Below, piece by piece: positions 47,175 to 55,274 of a stretch of DNA of 64,000 nt (position 1 is its first letter; each line of letters opens with the position of its first letter). The stretch is from assembly GCF_014235185.1 (NCBI RefSeq), contig NZ_CP060131.1, positions 5,463,501 to 5,527,500 of the forward strand. Direction: 5' to 3'. The DNA is from Pseudonocardia petroleophila (GTDB lineage Bacteria > Actinomycetota > Actinomycetes > Mycobacteriales > Pseudonocardiaceae). A program made the position numbers and the translations under genes. The notes below the pieces were generated by a model that ran no database searches, was not told the origin of the DNA, and saw nothing but the letters and a program-made list of their open reading frames with translations.

Positions 47175-48638
47175 GCCGTCCATCTTGCCCTGCGAGCCGC
47201 CCGTGCTCGTCGCGGACGAGGTCACCGGGCGCGATCACGGCGGGCTGGACCCAGCGCCGGTCGACGAACGCGTCGGAGTCGTCGACGAGGTAGGCCGGGC
47301 GCCGCCGCTCCGATCCCTGCCCGCCGCCCCCTGCACCGGCCGTCGGGGGGTACACCCCGTGCGACGGCGCGGTCCGCGCCCCGGCGGCCGCTCCCCCGGA
47401 CCCCGGGCGCCCGGCGGTCTCCCCGGCCGCCCGCGGCGGCGGCTCGGCGGGGAGCAGCACGCTGCGCCAGCCCGGTGACGCCGGGCGCTGCGGTGCTCCC
47501 GGGGCGACCGGCCCGCCCGCCCGCGGCTCGGCCGCGCGGCTCCACGGACCCGGGCCGGTACCGCGGCCGCCGGGTGACGGGGCGGGCCTGCCGACCGGGC
47601 TCGGCAGCAGGCCGGCGCCACCGCCGGGCGACGGCGCTCCCGCCCGGATCCCGCTCCCCGCCCCGCCGCCCGCGGGGGGCGCCCGGTCGGCGCTGCGGCC
47701 GGGGCTCGCCCGGCGGCCGCACCGGCCGTGCCCGGCCCCCGTCCGAGACTCCCCGGGCCGGGCGTTCCCGGCCGTCCGGCCGCGTCCCCCGGCGCCCGCC
47801 CGCCCGGCCCCGTGCCGGCGATCGGCCCCGCGCCACCGCCCGGCCCGTTCCCGCCGGCCCGCCCCGTTCCGCCGCCCTGCCCCGCTTCGCCGCCCGGTCC
47901 CGCCCCGCCGCCCAGGAGGGCTCCACCGCTCGACACGTTCCCGGCGCCTCCCGCCCCGCCGACACCGGGTGCGTCCCCGGCCCGACCGGTCGCGGCGACC
48001 GGCACCTCGGCCGGCGCCCCGACGGTGGGGCCGACCGGCCCGCCCGCACCCGACGGCCCACCGCCCGGGCCCGCCGCCGGCTCGACCGTGACGGTCGGGG
48101 GCACGGACCAGAAGTCCAGCGTGCGCCGGGACTCGAAGCCGATGTTCTCGTAGACGCGGGCGTCGGCGACGGCCTTCGCCGCGGCCTCGTCGCGGCGGGC
48201 CTGCTCGGCCTGCACCACCGCCAGGTCCGCCGGTGTCGCCCCCTGCGGGCCGTAGGTGGCGTTGCGCTCGAGCGCCTGCATGATCGTCTCGGGTGGCACG
48301 GGCGGGTTGTCGCGCAGCTGGCGGCGCAGGGTCGCGGCCCCGTACGCGTGGGCGGTGACGGCCTCCGCCGTGTTCGCCGCATCCTGCGCGGCGTCCACGG
48401 CCCACCGGCCCAGCGGGCTGATCCCGGTGCGGGCCGCGTCGGCCGCGGCGCCCGTCCACTCCGACTCGCTCTCCCGCACCGCCGCACTGAGCCGACCCTC
48501 GATCTCGGTGATCAGCTTCCCCATCCGCCGCCACTGCTGCTCGGCGTCCATCGACACCGCCGGCCCCAGCCCGCCGTTCACGACGGCCTCGTGGAGAGCG
48601 GTGTGGTCGAGCCCCTGCCAGGTCAGCGGTCCGGTCAC
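47167..48638 (-). CDS. PPE/WXG-type large protein, reading frame broken near 47674-47679
   Basis: The N-terminal 160 residues are a helical PPE/WXG-like domain (WQGLDHTALHEAVVNGGLGP, WRRMGKLITEIEGRLSAAVRESESEWTGAAADAARTGISPLGRW, FESRRTLDFWSVPP), a type of ESX/type VII substrate. A long Gly/Pro/Ala linker follows. After a run of six G (plus strand 47674-47679) this frame turns Arg-rich. The -1 frame, by contrast, continues with PSPGGG repeats and ends in RPAYLVDDSDAFVDRRWVQPAVIAPGDLVRDEHGRL, a normal-looking tail. One extra base in the run would give about 490 residues. It starts at GTG 48638, overlapping the previous stop. Confidence 0.75.
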
Positions 48639-48967
48639 AACCGCCCCAGCAGCTCGGCGTTCTCGCCCTCGGTGCGGCGGTACTCGGCCTCCATCGCCGC
48701 GAGCTGGTCGCGCACCCGGACGAGCTCCGCCTCGTAGGCCAGCAGAGCGTGGTAGGGCCCGTCCGGGGCCTCCATCACCCGCCGGTTGTAGAACTCGAGG
48801 GTCTTCTGGCTGACCGGGTCGCCCAGCCAGGGGCCCCTGAGTCGACCCACGTCATCGAGTCGGCGCAGCTCCGCCCGAAGGTCGTCCAGCGCGGCCTCGT
48901 ACGCGGACCGCATCCTCAGGAACGCACGCGGTTCGACCCGCAGGGTCATCGGCGGATAGTCAGGCAT
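48635..48967 (-). CDS. Small helical protein upstream of the PPE-like gene
   Basis: A 110-residue, mostly helical protein (PPMTLRVEPRAFLRMRSAYEAALDDLRAELRRLDDVG, then PWLGDPVSQKTLEFYNRRVM and ALLAYEAELVRVRDQLAAMEAEYRRTEGENAELLGRL). The heptad-like second half suggests a coiled coil. Its stop overlaps the PPE-like start (GTGA), and its size and place fit a WXG100-type or chaperone partner, without a clear WxG motif. GGGAGG precedes ATG 48967; TAGCCT (48999-49004, minus) is a likely -10. Confidence 0.8.
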   Translation of the reverse strand: MPDYPPMTLRVEPRAFLRMRSAYEAALDDLRAELRRLDDVGRLRGPWLGDPVSQKTLEFYNRRVMEAPDGPYHALLAYEAELVRVRDQLAAMEAEYRRTEGENAELLGRL

Positions 48968-49068
48968 CGGACCTCCCTGGCTGTCGGCGAGCCCGCGCAG
49001 GCTAGATCGTCGGCTTCGGCGTGCGGAGCCGTTCTGTGCAGCCGTGTGCACCTGCGAACGGCTGACGA

Positions 49069-49659
49069 TCAGACGAGGGACAGGAGCGTCCGCATCGCCG
49101 AATCGGCCGCGGCGCGGGCTCCGGGACACAGCTCCTCGGTCGGGATGGGAGGTTGCCCGCTTCCGTCGCGGTACTGCACATTCAGTGCCGCACCGGGACC
49201 GACATCGACGACCACCGTGCAGGACTTCAGCGCGCCTACCGGATCAGCCTGGACAGCCGGGAATCCCTGCACCTCCAACGCAGCAACTGTCCCCCTCACC
49301 CGCGCCGGCGCGAACGCATCTACACCCAGGCCGTCGTAGGGGAGCGCCACCCCCACCGCCAAGGCCGGTTCGTACCCGCTGATCGTGCAGGCCGGTTCCG
49401 GTCCGTCGAACAGAGGCGAGCGCTGGACGTCGTACGTCGGCTCGCCGTCCAGCCCCAGCTCCGCCCGCTGCTCCTCGGTCAGCAGCGCGCACGGGTCGAC
49501 GCCGCGGATGTCGATGTCCCGGGGCCTCGGCGGCAGCGGGACCTCGGTGGCCGGGGACTCGGGAGCCGGCGACGCTCCGGCACCCACCGTCTCCCGCACG
49601 CACCCGGCCAGTGCACCGCACAGCAGCACCCCGACCAGCACCACCGCCACCCGTCGCAC
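49069..49659 (-). CDS. DUF3558 lipoprotein
   Basis: A 196-residue exported lipoprotein with lipobox LAGC (about Cys19) and a DUF3558-type body. The signature DPCALLTEEQRAELGLDGEP is followed by paired Cys (EPACTIS, LKSCTVVV, EELCPGARAAA) that probably form disulfides. DUF3558 proteins are actinobacterial and uncharacterised. I start at GTG 49659 (MRRVAVVLVGVLLCG) because TACCGT lies six bases before it; the longer frame to 49725 would put 22 polar residues before the signal peptide. Confidence 0.88.
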   Translation of the reverse strand: MRRVAVVLVGVLLCGALAGCVRETVGAGASPAPESPATEVPLPPRPRDIDIRGVDPCALLTEEQRAELGLDGEPTYDVQRSPLFDGPEPACTISGYEPALAVGVALPYDGLGVDAFAPARVRGTVAALEVQGFPAVQADPVGALKSCTVVVDVGPGAALNVQYRDGSGQPPIPTEELCPGARAAADSAMRTLLSLV

Positions 49660-49665
49660 GCGGGA

Positions 49666-49671
49666 ACGGTA
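49666..49671 (-). promoter_or_regulatory. -10 element TACCGT for the DUF3558 gene
   Basis: On the minus strand TACCGT ends six bases before GTG 49659, which fixes the start directly at the signal peptide. Confidence 0.55.
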
Positions 49672-49813
49672 GCGCGAGGGGGTCGGTCCGGGCGGTCGTT
49701 CCGACCGCGCAGACCCCGTGGTCACCGCGCAGACCGCCGGCGGTCTGCGCCGCGCTTCCCGGCCTGCGCGGTGCTCCCGGGCCGGGTGGTGAGCGCGGGC
49801 GGGCGGGGCGGGC

Positions 49814-50722
49814 TCAGCGCGGGACCCGCACCAGCCCCTCCTGCACCGTCGTGGCGATGAGGGTGCCGTCCTCGGTGGTGAAGCGGCCGGTCGCGAGGCC
49901 GCGGGCGCCGGAGGCCGCGGGCGAGAAGGTGGTGTAGAGCAGCCACTCGTCGGCGCGGAAGGGCCGGTGGAACCACATCGCGTGGTCCAGGCTCGCCATC
50001 TGCGCGGGCTGCTCGGGCCGGTCGTGGCGGGCGAGGACGGAGCCCAGCAGCGTGAGGTCGCTGGCGTAGGTGAGCAGGCAGACGTGCAGCAGGCGGTCGT
50101 CGGGCAGGCGGCCGTCGGCGCGCATCCACACCCGGTTCGGCTCCTCGGAGGCGGAGACGCGCTGGTCGGACCACACCGGGTCGTCGACGAACCGCATGTC
50201 CAGCGGCCGCGGGATCTGGCTCATCCAGCCGGCGCCGCGGCCCTCGGCGACGCGCTGGCCGAGGTCGGGCAGGGTGAGCGGGGCGGGCACGTCGACCGGG
50301 GCGGGGGTGCTGTGCTCCAGCCCCTCCTGCGGCAGCTGGAACGACGCCGACAGCGAGAAGATCGCCTCGCCGCGCTGGATCGCGAGGACGCGGCGCGTGG
50401 TGAACGAGCGCCCGTCGCGGACCCGCTCGGCCTCGTAGACGATCGGGATGCGCGGGTCGCCGGGGCGGATGAAGTAGGCGTGCAGGGAGTGGACCTCGCG
50501 GTCGTCGGGCACCGTCCGCCCGGCCGCCACCAGCGCCTGCGCGGCGACCTGCCCGCCGAACACCCGCGTGGGGCTCTGCGGCGGGCTGACGCCGCGGAAC
50601 AGGTTGGTCTCGAGCGTCTCGAGGTCGAGCAGCTCGACCAGCGCGTCGAGGACGGCCTGGCCGCGCGGCATGCCGTCGGCGGCGAGCTCGGGTTCGGGCT
50701 GGGTGGTGGTCACGACGGGCAT
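49814..50722 (-). CDS. tesB: Acyl-CoA thioesterase II (TesB-like)
   Basis: A 302-residue double-hotdog thioesterase that hydrolyses medium and long acyl-CoA. The markers are ETNLFRGVSPPQSPTRVFGGQVAAQALVAAGRTV, VHSLHAYFIRPGDPRIPIVYEAERVRDGRSFTTRRV in the first half and ASLDHAMWFHRPFRADEWLLYTTFSPAASGARGLATGRF with the catalytic Asp in the second. I start at ATG 50722. It diverges from the ArsR gene across the palindromic site at 50753-50768. Confidence 0.95.
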   Translation of the reverse strand: MPVVTTTQPEPELAADGMPRGQAVLDALVELLDLETLETNLFRGVSPPQSPTRVFGGQVAAQALVAAGRTVPDDREVHSLHAYFIRPGDPRIPIVYEAERVRDGRSFTTRRVLAIQRGEAIFSLSASFQLPQEGLEHSTPAPVDVPAPLTLPDLGQRVAEGRGAGWMSQIPRPLDMRFVDDPVWSDQRVSASEEPNRVWMRADGRLPDDRLLHVCLLTYASDLTLLGSVLARHDRPEQPAQMASLDHAMWFHRPFRADEWLLYTTFSPAASGARGLATGRFTTEDGTLIATTVQEGLVRVPR

Positions 50723-50745
50723 CCTCTCAGGACACCGGCCCGACC

Positions 50746-50775
50746 TTGACACGTGACCTTTCGGTCACCTATCTC
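50746..50775 (+). promoter_or_regulatory. arsR promoter with palindromic operator in the spacer
   Basis: TTGACA (50746-50751) and TATCTC (50770-50775) are 18 bases apart. The spacer contains the perfect inverted repeat GTGACC-TTTC-GGTCAC (50753-50768). A regulator bound there would block polymerase directly, as in autoregulated ArsR genes. GTG 50781 lies five bases after the -10. Confidence 0.65.
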
Positions 50776-50780
50776 GTCCC

Positions 50781-51068
50781 GTGGACGACGACGACCGGGT
50801 CTTCCAGGCACTCGCCGACCCGACCCGTCGCCACCTGCTCGACCGGCTCTTCGCGCGTGACGGCCGCACGCCCACCGAGCTCGAGTCCGACCTGGAGATG
50901 TCGAGGTTCGGCGTCATGAAGCCCCTCGAGGTGCTGGAGGACGCGGGTCTCGTCGTCAGCAGGAAGTCGGGGCGGGAGAAGCTGCACTTCCTCAACCCCG
51001 TGCCGATCCGGCTGGTCCACGACCGGTGGATCGGCAAGTTCAGGCCGACCCGCCGCGGCGGCTCGTGA
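50781..51068 (+). CDS. ArsR-family regulator, truncated at the C-terminus
   Basis: A 95-residue winged-helix regulator: RVFQALADPTRRHLLDRLFARDGRTPTELESDLEMSRFGVMKPLEVLEDAGLVVSRKSGREKLHFLNPVPIRLVHDRWIGKF. No Cys metal-site is present, so it belongs to the group usually paired with SRPBCC proteins rather than metal sensors. Relatives of this group normally continue for 15-20 residues after RWI-K-; here the frame runs off into RPTRRGGS. The DNA-binding part is whole, and the operator at 50753-50768 suggests it may still autoregulate. Confidence 0.85.
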   Translation: MDDDDRVFQALADPTRRHLLDRLFARDGRTPTELESDLEMSRFGVMKPLEVLEDAGLVVSRKSGREKLHFLNPVPIRLVHDRWIGKFRPTRRGGS

Positions 51069-51262
51069 CGACGTTCCGGATGCTCATGGACCCGGGCACC
51101 GCGGCCGAACCGGCATCCCGGATCACCCACGAGCTGGAGGGCTCGCCGAAGCTCGCCGCCGTCGTCACCGGGACGGTCGACTGCCCGGGCGGCGGGGGCC
51201 ACGCCTGGGTCCTCAGCGACCTCGAGTCGCTGCTGGAGACGGGCGCCCCGCTGGCCGGCTAG
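51026..51262 (+). pseudogene. SRPBCC (AHSA1-type) gene remnant
   Basis: A 78-codon frame carrying only the C-terminal pieces of an SRPBCC protein. QADPPRRLVTTFRMLMDPGTAAEPASRITHELEG corresponds to the middle strands and HAWVLSDLESLLETGAPL to the last helix. A normal protein has about 150 residues; the N-terminal half and the strand before the final helix are missing. The frame overlaps the end of arsR, which suggests one deletion fused the two genes, plus a second internal loss. GTG 51065 could still start a 65-residue product. Its end overlaps pyk by four bases. Confidence 0.7.
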
Positions 51263-52680
51263 CCCATGTCCTCCTCGCCCAGGCGGTGCACCCGGATGAG
51301 GTTCGTGGAGCCCGCGGTGCCGGGCGGCGAGCCGGCGACGATGACCACCAGGTCGCCGGGCTGGAAGCGCTCGATGGACAGCATCGCGTGGTCGACCTGG
51401 CGCACCATCGCGTCGGTGGACTGCACGAAGTCGACCAGGAACGTCTCGACGCCCCAGCTCATCGCGAGCTGGCTGCGCACCTCGGGCGTCGGGGTGAAGG
51501 CCAGCAGCGGGAGCCGGGTGTGCAGCCGCGACAGGCGCCGCACGGTGTCGCCGGACTGCGTGAACGCGACGATCGCGCGGGCGGAGAGCCGCTCGCCGAT
51601 GTCGCGCGCGGCGTAGGACAGGACGCCGCGCTTGGTGCGGGGCACGTGGTTGAGCGGCGGGACGGTCACCGGCCCGTCCTCGACGGCCTCGATGATCTGC
51701 GCCATCGTGCGGACCGTCTTGATCGGGTAGCGGCCCACGCCGGTCTCGCCGGAGAGCATCACCGCGTCGGCGCCGTCGAGCACGGCGTTGGCGACGTCGG
51801 AGGCCTCGGCGCGGGTCGGGCGCGAGTTGGTGATCATCGACTCCAGCATCTGGGTCGCCACGATCACCGGCTTCGCGTTCTCCCGCGCGATCTGGATGGC
51901 GCGCTTCTGCACCAGCGGCACGTGCTCCAGCGGGAGCTCGACGCCGAGGTCACCGCGGGCGACCATCACCGCGTCGAAGGCCAGGACGATGGCCTCGAGG
52001 TTGTCGACGGCCTCGGGCTTCTCCAGCTTCGCGACGACCGGCAGCCGCGCGCCGCGCGCGTCCATGATCTTGTGGACGAGGTCGATGTCGGCCGGGCTGC
52101 GCACGAACGACAGCGCGACGACGTCGACGCGCAGGTCGAGCGCGAACTCCAGGTCGGCGATGTCCTTCTCGCTCATCGCGGGCACGGAGACGTTCATGCC
52201 GGGCAGCGAGATGCCCTTGTTGTCGCTGACCGGACCGCCCTCGGTGACGCGGCAGACCACGTCGAGGCCCTCGACGGCGGTGACCCGCAGGCCGACCTTG
52301 CCGTCGTCGACGAGCAGGCGGTCGTCGGGGCGGGCGTCGGCGGCGAGGCCCTTGTAGGTGGTGGAGACGCGGTCGTGGGTGCCGGCGACGTCCTCGACGG
52401 TGATCCGCACCTCCTCGCCGGTGCGCCACTCGGTGGGGCCCGCGGCGAAGCGGCCGAGGCGGATCTTGGGGCCCTGGAGGTCGGCGAGGATGCCGACGGC
52501 CCGGCCCTCGGCGTCGGCCGCCTCGCGGACCATCTCGTAGACGCGCTTGTGGTCGTCCCGGTTGCCGTGGCTGAAGTTCAGCCGGGCGACGTCCATCCCC
52601 GCCTGCACGAGTTCCCGGATGCGGTCCGGGGTCGCGGTGGCGGGACCGATGGTGCAGACGATTTTGGTGCGACGGGTCAC
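51259..52680 (-). CDS. pyk: Pyruvate kinase
   Basis: A 473-residue glycolytic enzyme converting phosphoenolpyruvate and ADP to pyruvate and ATP. Motifs are RRTKIVCTIGPAT, MDVARLNFSHGNRDDHKRVYEMVREA, ADLQGPKIRLG, VAKLEKPEAVDNLEAIVLAFDAVMVARGDLGVELPLEHVPLVQKRAI with catalytic Lys, Glu and Asp, and QMLESMITNSRPTRAEASDVANAVLDGADAVMLSGETGVG. The C-terminal allosteric domain is complete. GTG 52680 follows TAGACT by eight bases. It is downstream of trp and lgt on the same strand. Confidence 0.97.
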   Translation of the reverse strand: MTRRTKIVCTIGPATATPDRIRELVQAGMDVARLNFSHGNRDDHKRVYEMVREAADAEGRAVGILADLQGPKIRLGRFAAGPTEWRTGEEVRITVEDVAGTHDRVSTTYKGLAADARPDDRLLVDDGKVGLRVTAVEGLDVVCRVTEGGPVSDNKGISLPGMNVSVPAMSEKDIADLEFALDLRVDVVALSFVRSPADIDLVHKIMDARGARLPVVAKLEKPEAVDNLEAIVLAFDAVMVARGDLGVELPLEHVPLVQKRAIQIARENAKPVIVATQMLESMITNSRPTRAEASDVANAVLDGADAVMLSGETGVGRYPIKTVRTMAQIIEAVEDGPVTVPPLNHVPRTKRGVLSYAARDIGERLSARAIVAFTQSGDTVRRLSRLHTRLPLLAFTPTPEVRSQLAMSWGVETFLVDFVQSTDAMVRQVDHAMLSIERFQPGDLVVIVAGSPPGTAGSTNLIRVHRLGEEDMG

Positions 52681-52688
52681 AGGCTCGG

Positions 52689-52694
52689 AGTCTA
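52689..52694 (-). promoter_or_regulatory. -10 element TAGACT for pyk
   Basis: On the minus strand TAGACT ends eight bases before the pyk GTG at 52680, indicating its own leaderless promoter. Confidence 0.55.
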
Positions 52695-52740
52695 GACCGT
52701 TCTCTGGAACGATCAGGAAGGCCCTGCGTGAACTCTTCGG

Positions 52741-53376
52741 TCAGCGGCGCGGCTGGTCGCTGGGGCCCACGTGGTCGGTCAGCCACTCGGTCAGCGGGCC
52801 CAGCGCCCGCCACGTCGTGACGACGCGGTCGAGCGCCCCCGGCTCGTGCAGGACGTCGTCCGGCGGCCACTCGCGCCACCCGTAGAGGCCCTTGTGCCGC
52901 AGCAGGTCCAGGCGCGGGTGCGTGGGGTCGACCCCGCGCGGGCGGGTCTTGAGCTTCTCCCCCGCGATGGTGATGCCGGCGCCCTCCAGCGCCGCGAGGC
53001 GGGCCTGCAGGTCGGTGCCGCGGCGCTCGTCGTCGACGGCGGTGCGGAAGCGCGCCACCTGGTCCGGCGCCATCCAGTAGTAGCCGCCCGCGGCCAGCAG
53101 CCCGTCGCTGCCGACCTGGACGTAGAACTCGCCCGCCGTGGCCCCGCAGTGCGTCTTGTACGGCGTCTTGTCCGCGGAGAACCGCACGTCGCGGTACGGA
53201 CGGAAGACCTTGCCCGTGCCGAACTCCGGCTCGCACGCGGCGAGCAGCTCGAGCATCGGGCCGCGGACGTCGCGCTCGTAGACCTCGCGGCGGTCGGTCC
53301 AGTAGGCCTTCGAGTTGTCGGCGAGCAGGCCGTCGTAGAACTCGACGGAGTACTCGCCGAACCCGGAGAACGCCAC
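52741..53376 (-). CDS. DUF2461 family protein
   Basis: A 211-residue protein of the DUF2461 (TIGR02453) family, function unknown. The signature is FSGFGEYSVEFYDGLLADNSKAYWTDRREVYERDVRGPMLELLAACEPEFG, followed by KVFRPYRDVRFSADKTPYKTHCGAT and GGYYWMAPDQVARFRTAVDDE. It has no signal peptide. GTG 53376 lies two bases after the lgt stop, suggesting one transcript. Confidence 0.9.
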   Translation of the reverse strand: MAFSGFGEYSVEFYDGLLADNSKAYWTDRREVYERDVRGPMLELLAACEPEFGTGKVFRPYRDVRFSADKTPYKTHCGATAGEFYVQVGSDGLLAAGGYYWMAPDQVARFRTAVDDERRGTDLQARLAALEGAGITIAGEKLKTRPRGVDPTHPRLDLLRHKGLYGWREWPPDDVLHEPGALDRVVTTWRALGPLTEWLTDHVGPSDQPRR

Positions 53377-53378
53377 GG

Positions 53379-54365
53379 TCAGGACGTGCGCTCGGACGGC
53401 GCGGGGTCGGGCTCGGGATCGACGGGGTCCCGCTTGTCGAGGTCGACCGCCGGCTCCGCCGCGGCGTCCGGCTCCGCGTCGGGGTCGTCGTCCGCCCGGG
53501 CCGGGGGCAGCACCTCCCGGCCGCGCGGGGCCAGCACGAAGTACGCCGTCGCGGCGAGGAACACGACCACCGAGACGACGTTGTTGATCCGGATCCCGCC
53601 GAACACCTCGGTGGCGGGGTCGGTGCGCATGAGCTCGATCCAGAACCGGCCCACGCAGTACGCCGCGACGTAGAGCGCGAACGCCCGCCCGTGCCCGAGC
53701 CGGAAGCGCCGGTCGGCCCACACGACGAGTGCGGCGACGGCGAGGTTCCACAGCAGCTCGTAGAGGAACGTGGGGTGGAAGACGCCGATCGGGGTGGTGT
53801 CGAGCGCGACGCCGTTGAGCGGGTCGGGGGCACCGGTGGCCGGGTCGACGCGCTCGTAGATCTCCAGGCCCCACGGCAGCGTCGTCGGGCCGCCGTAGAG
53901 CTCCTGGTTGAACCAGTTGCCGAGCCGGCCGATGGCCTGCGCCACGACGATGCCCGGCGCCACGACGTCGGCGAAGAACGGCAGCGGCACGCCGCGGCGG
54001 CGGCACCCGATCCACGCCCCGACCGCCCCGAGCGCCACCGCGCCCCAGATCCCCAGGCCGCCCTGCCAGATGTAGAGGGCCTCGATCGGGTTGCGGCCGG
54101 GGCCGAAGTAGGTCTGCCAGTCGGTGGCGACGTGGTAGAGCCGCCCGCCGACCAGGCCGAACGGCACCGCGAACACCGCCACGTCGGTGACGACCCCGGC
54201 CTCTCCCCCGCGCGCGACGAACCGCCGCTCGCTCCAGGTGACCGCCACGACGATGCCGGCGATGATGCACAGCGCGTAGGCCCGGATCGGGATCGGACCG
54301 AGCATCCACACCCCGCGGTCGGGGCTCGGGATGGCGGCCAGCACGGCGGTGACGACAGGGCTCAC
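53379..54365 (-). CDS. lgt: Prolipoprotein diacylglyceryl transferase
   Basis: A 328-residue membrane enzyme with seven helices that attaches diacylglycerol to the lipobox Cys of prelipoproteins such as those at 4926, 10203 and 49069. Motifs are GGRLYHVATDWQTYFGPGRNPIEALYIWQGGLGIWGAV, the Lgt signature GRLGNWFNQELYGGPTTLPWGL, PTFLYELLWNLAVAALVVWADRRF and GRFWIELMRTDP. An acidic tail of about 45 residues (ADDDPDAEPDAAAEP) follows the last helix, usual in actinobacteria. GTG 54365 is set by TAGCGT seven bases upstream. Confidence 0.96.
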   Translation of the reverse strand: MSPVVTAVLAAIPSPDRGVWMLGPIPIRAYALCIIAGIVVAVTWSERRFVARGGEAGVVTDVAVFAVPFGLVGGRLYHVATDWQTYFGPGRNPIEALYIWQGGLGIWGAVALGAVGAWIGCRRRGVPLPFFADVVAPGIVVAQAIGRLGNWFNQELYGGPTTLPWGLEIYERVDPATGAPDPLNGVALDTTPIGVFHPTFLYELLWNLAVAALVVWADRRFRLGHGRAFALYVAAYCVGRFWIELMRTDPATEVFGGIRINNVVSVVVFLAATAYFVLAPRGREVLPPARADDDPDAEPDAAAEPAVDLDKRDPVDPEPDPAPSERTS

Positions 54366-54372
54366 GGCACCC

Positions 54373-54378
54373 ACGCTA
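54373..54378 (-). promoter_or_regulatory. -10 element TAGCGT for lgt
   Basis: On the minus strand TAGCGT ends seven bases before the lgt GTG at 54365, so lgt appears to have a leaderless promoter of its own rather than depending on trp. Confidence 0.55.
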
Positions 54379-54467
54379 GCGCCCCGCCCGACGGCGACCG
54401 CGCCCGCACACACCGCGCGGGTGCCGCGCCCGGGACCGGGCCGGTGCGCGGACCCGGCGGGCCGCGG

Positions 54468-55274
54468 TCAGGCCGGGGTCGGGGCCCGGTCGCCCGCGCT
54501 CGCGATCCCGGCCGCCAGCTCCTGCGCCAGCGCCCGCACCCCGTCGACGCCGCCGGTCTCCGCCGCGGTGACGAACGCCGACCCGACGATGACGCCGTCG
54601 GCGAACCCCGCGACCTCCGCCGCCTGCTCCCCCGACCGCACCCCGAGCCCGACACCGATCGGCAGCGCGGTGTGCGCGCGGCAGCGGGCGACGACGCCCG
54701 GTGCCGCCCCGCCCACCGCGTCCCGGGCGCCGGTGACGCCCATGACCGAGGTGGCGTAGACGAACCCGCGCGACGCCGCCGTGGTGGACGCGACCCGCTC
54801 CTCCGTCGACGACGGCGCGACCAGGAAGATCCGGTCCAGGCCGTGCTCGTCGGAGGCGGCCAGCCACTCGTCGGCCTCGTCGGGGATGAGGTCCGGGGTG
54901 ATCAGGCCGAGCCCACCGGCGGAGGCGAGGTCGCGGGCGAACGCGTCGACGCCGTAGCGCAGGACCGGGTTGAAGTAGGTCATGACGACGGCCCGGCCCC
55001 CGGCCGCGGTGACGCGCTCGACGACCGTCAGGACGTCCCGCAGCCGGAACCCGGCGCGCAGCGCGGTCTCGGCGGCGGCCTGGATCGTCGGTCCGTCCAT
55101 CACGGGGTCGGAGTAGGGCACGCCGATCTCCAGCAGGTCGCACCCTCCCTCGACCATGGCGTCGAGCAGCTCGACGGACCCGTCGAGGGTCGGGTAGCCC
55201 GCGGGCAGGTACCCGATCAGCGCCGCCCGTCCCTGGTCCCGGCACGAGGTGAAGACCGCTCCGACACCGCTCAC
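54468..55274 (-). CDS. trpA: Tryptophan synthase alpha chain
   Basis: A 268-residue TIM barrel that splits indole-3-glycerol phosphate to indole and glyceraldehyde-3-phosphate. RAALIGYLPAGYPTLDGSVELLDAMVEGGCDLLEIGVPYSDPVMDGPTIQ contains catalytic Glu and Asp, followed by VVMTYFNPVLRYGVDAFARDL, GLITPDLIPDEADEW and GVGLGVRSGEQAAEVAGFADGVIVGSAFV. GTG 55274 overlaps the trpB stop (GTGA), coupling the two subunits. Confidence 0.96.
   Translation of the reverse strand: MSGVGAVFTSCRDQGRAALIGYLPAGYPTLDGSVELLDAMVEGGCDLLEIGVPYSDPVMDGPTIQAAAETALRAGFRLRDVLTVVERVTAAGGRAVVMTYFNPVLRYGVDAFARDLASAGGLGLITPDLIPDEADEWLAASDEHGLDRIFLVAPSSTEERVASTTAASRGFVYATSVMGVTGARDAVGGAAPGVVARCRAHTALPIGVGLGVRSGEQAAEVAGFADGVIVGSAFVTAAETGGVDGVRALAQELAAGIASAGDRAPTPA

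Noticed and set aside
47235..47670. The Arg-rich C-terminus of the unshifted PPE-like frame as real protein
   Set aside because: Composition changes abruptly at the G run, while the neighbouring frame gives a normal acidic tail ending beside metY.
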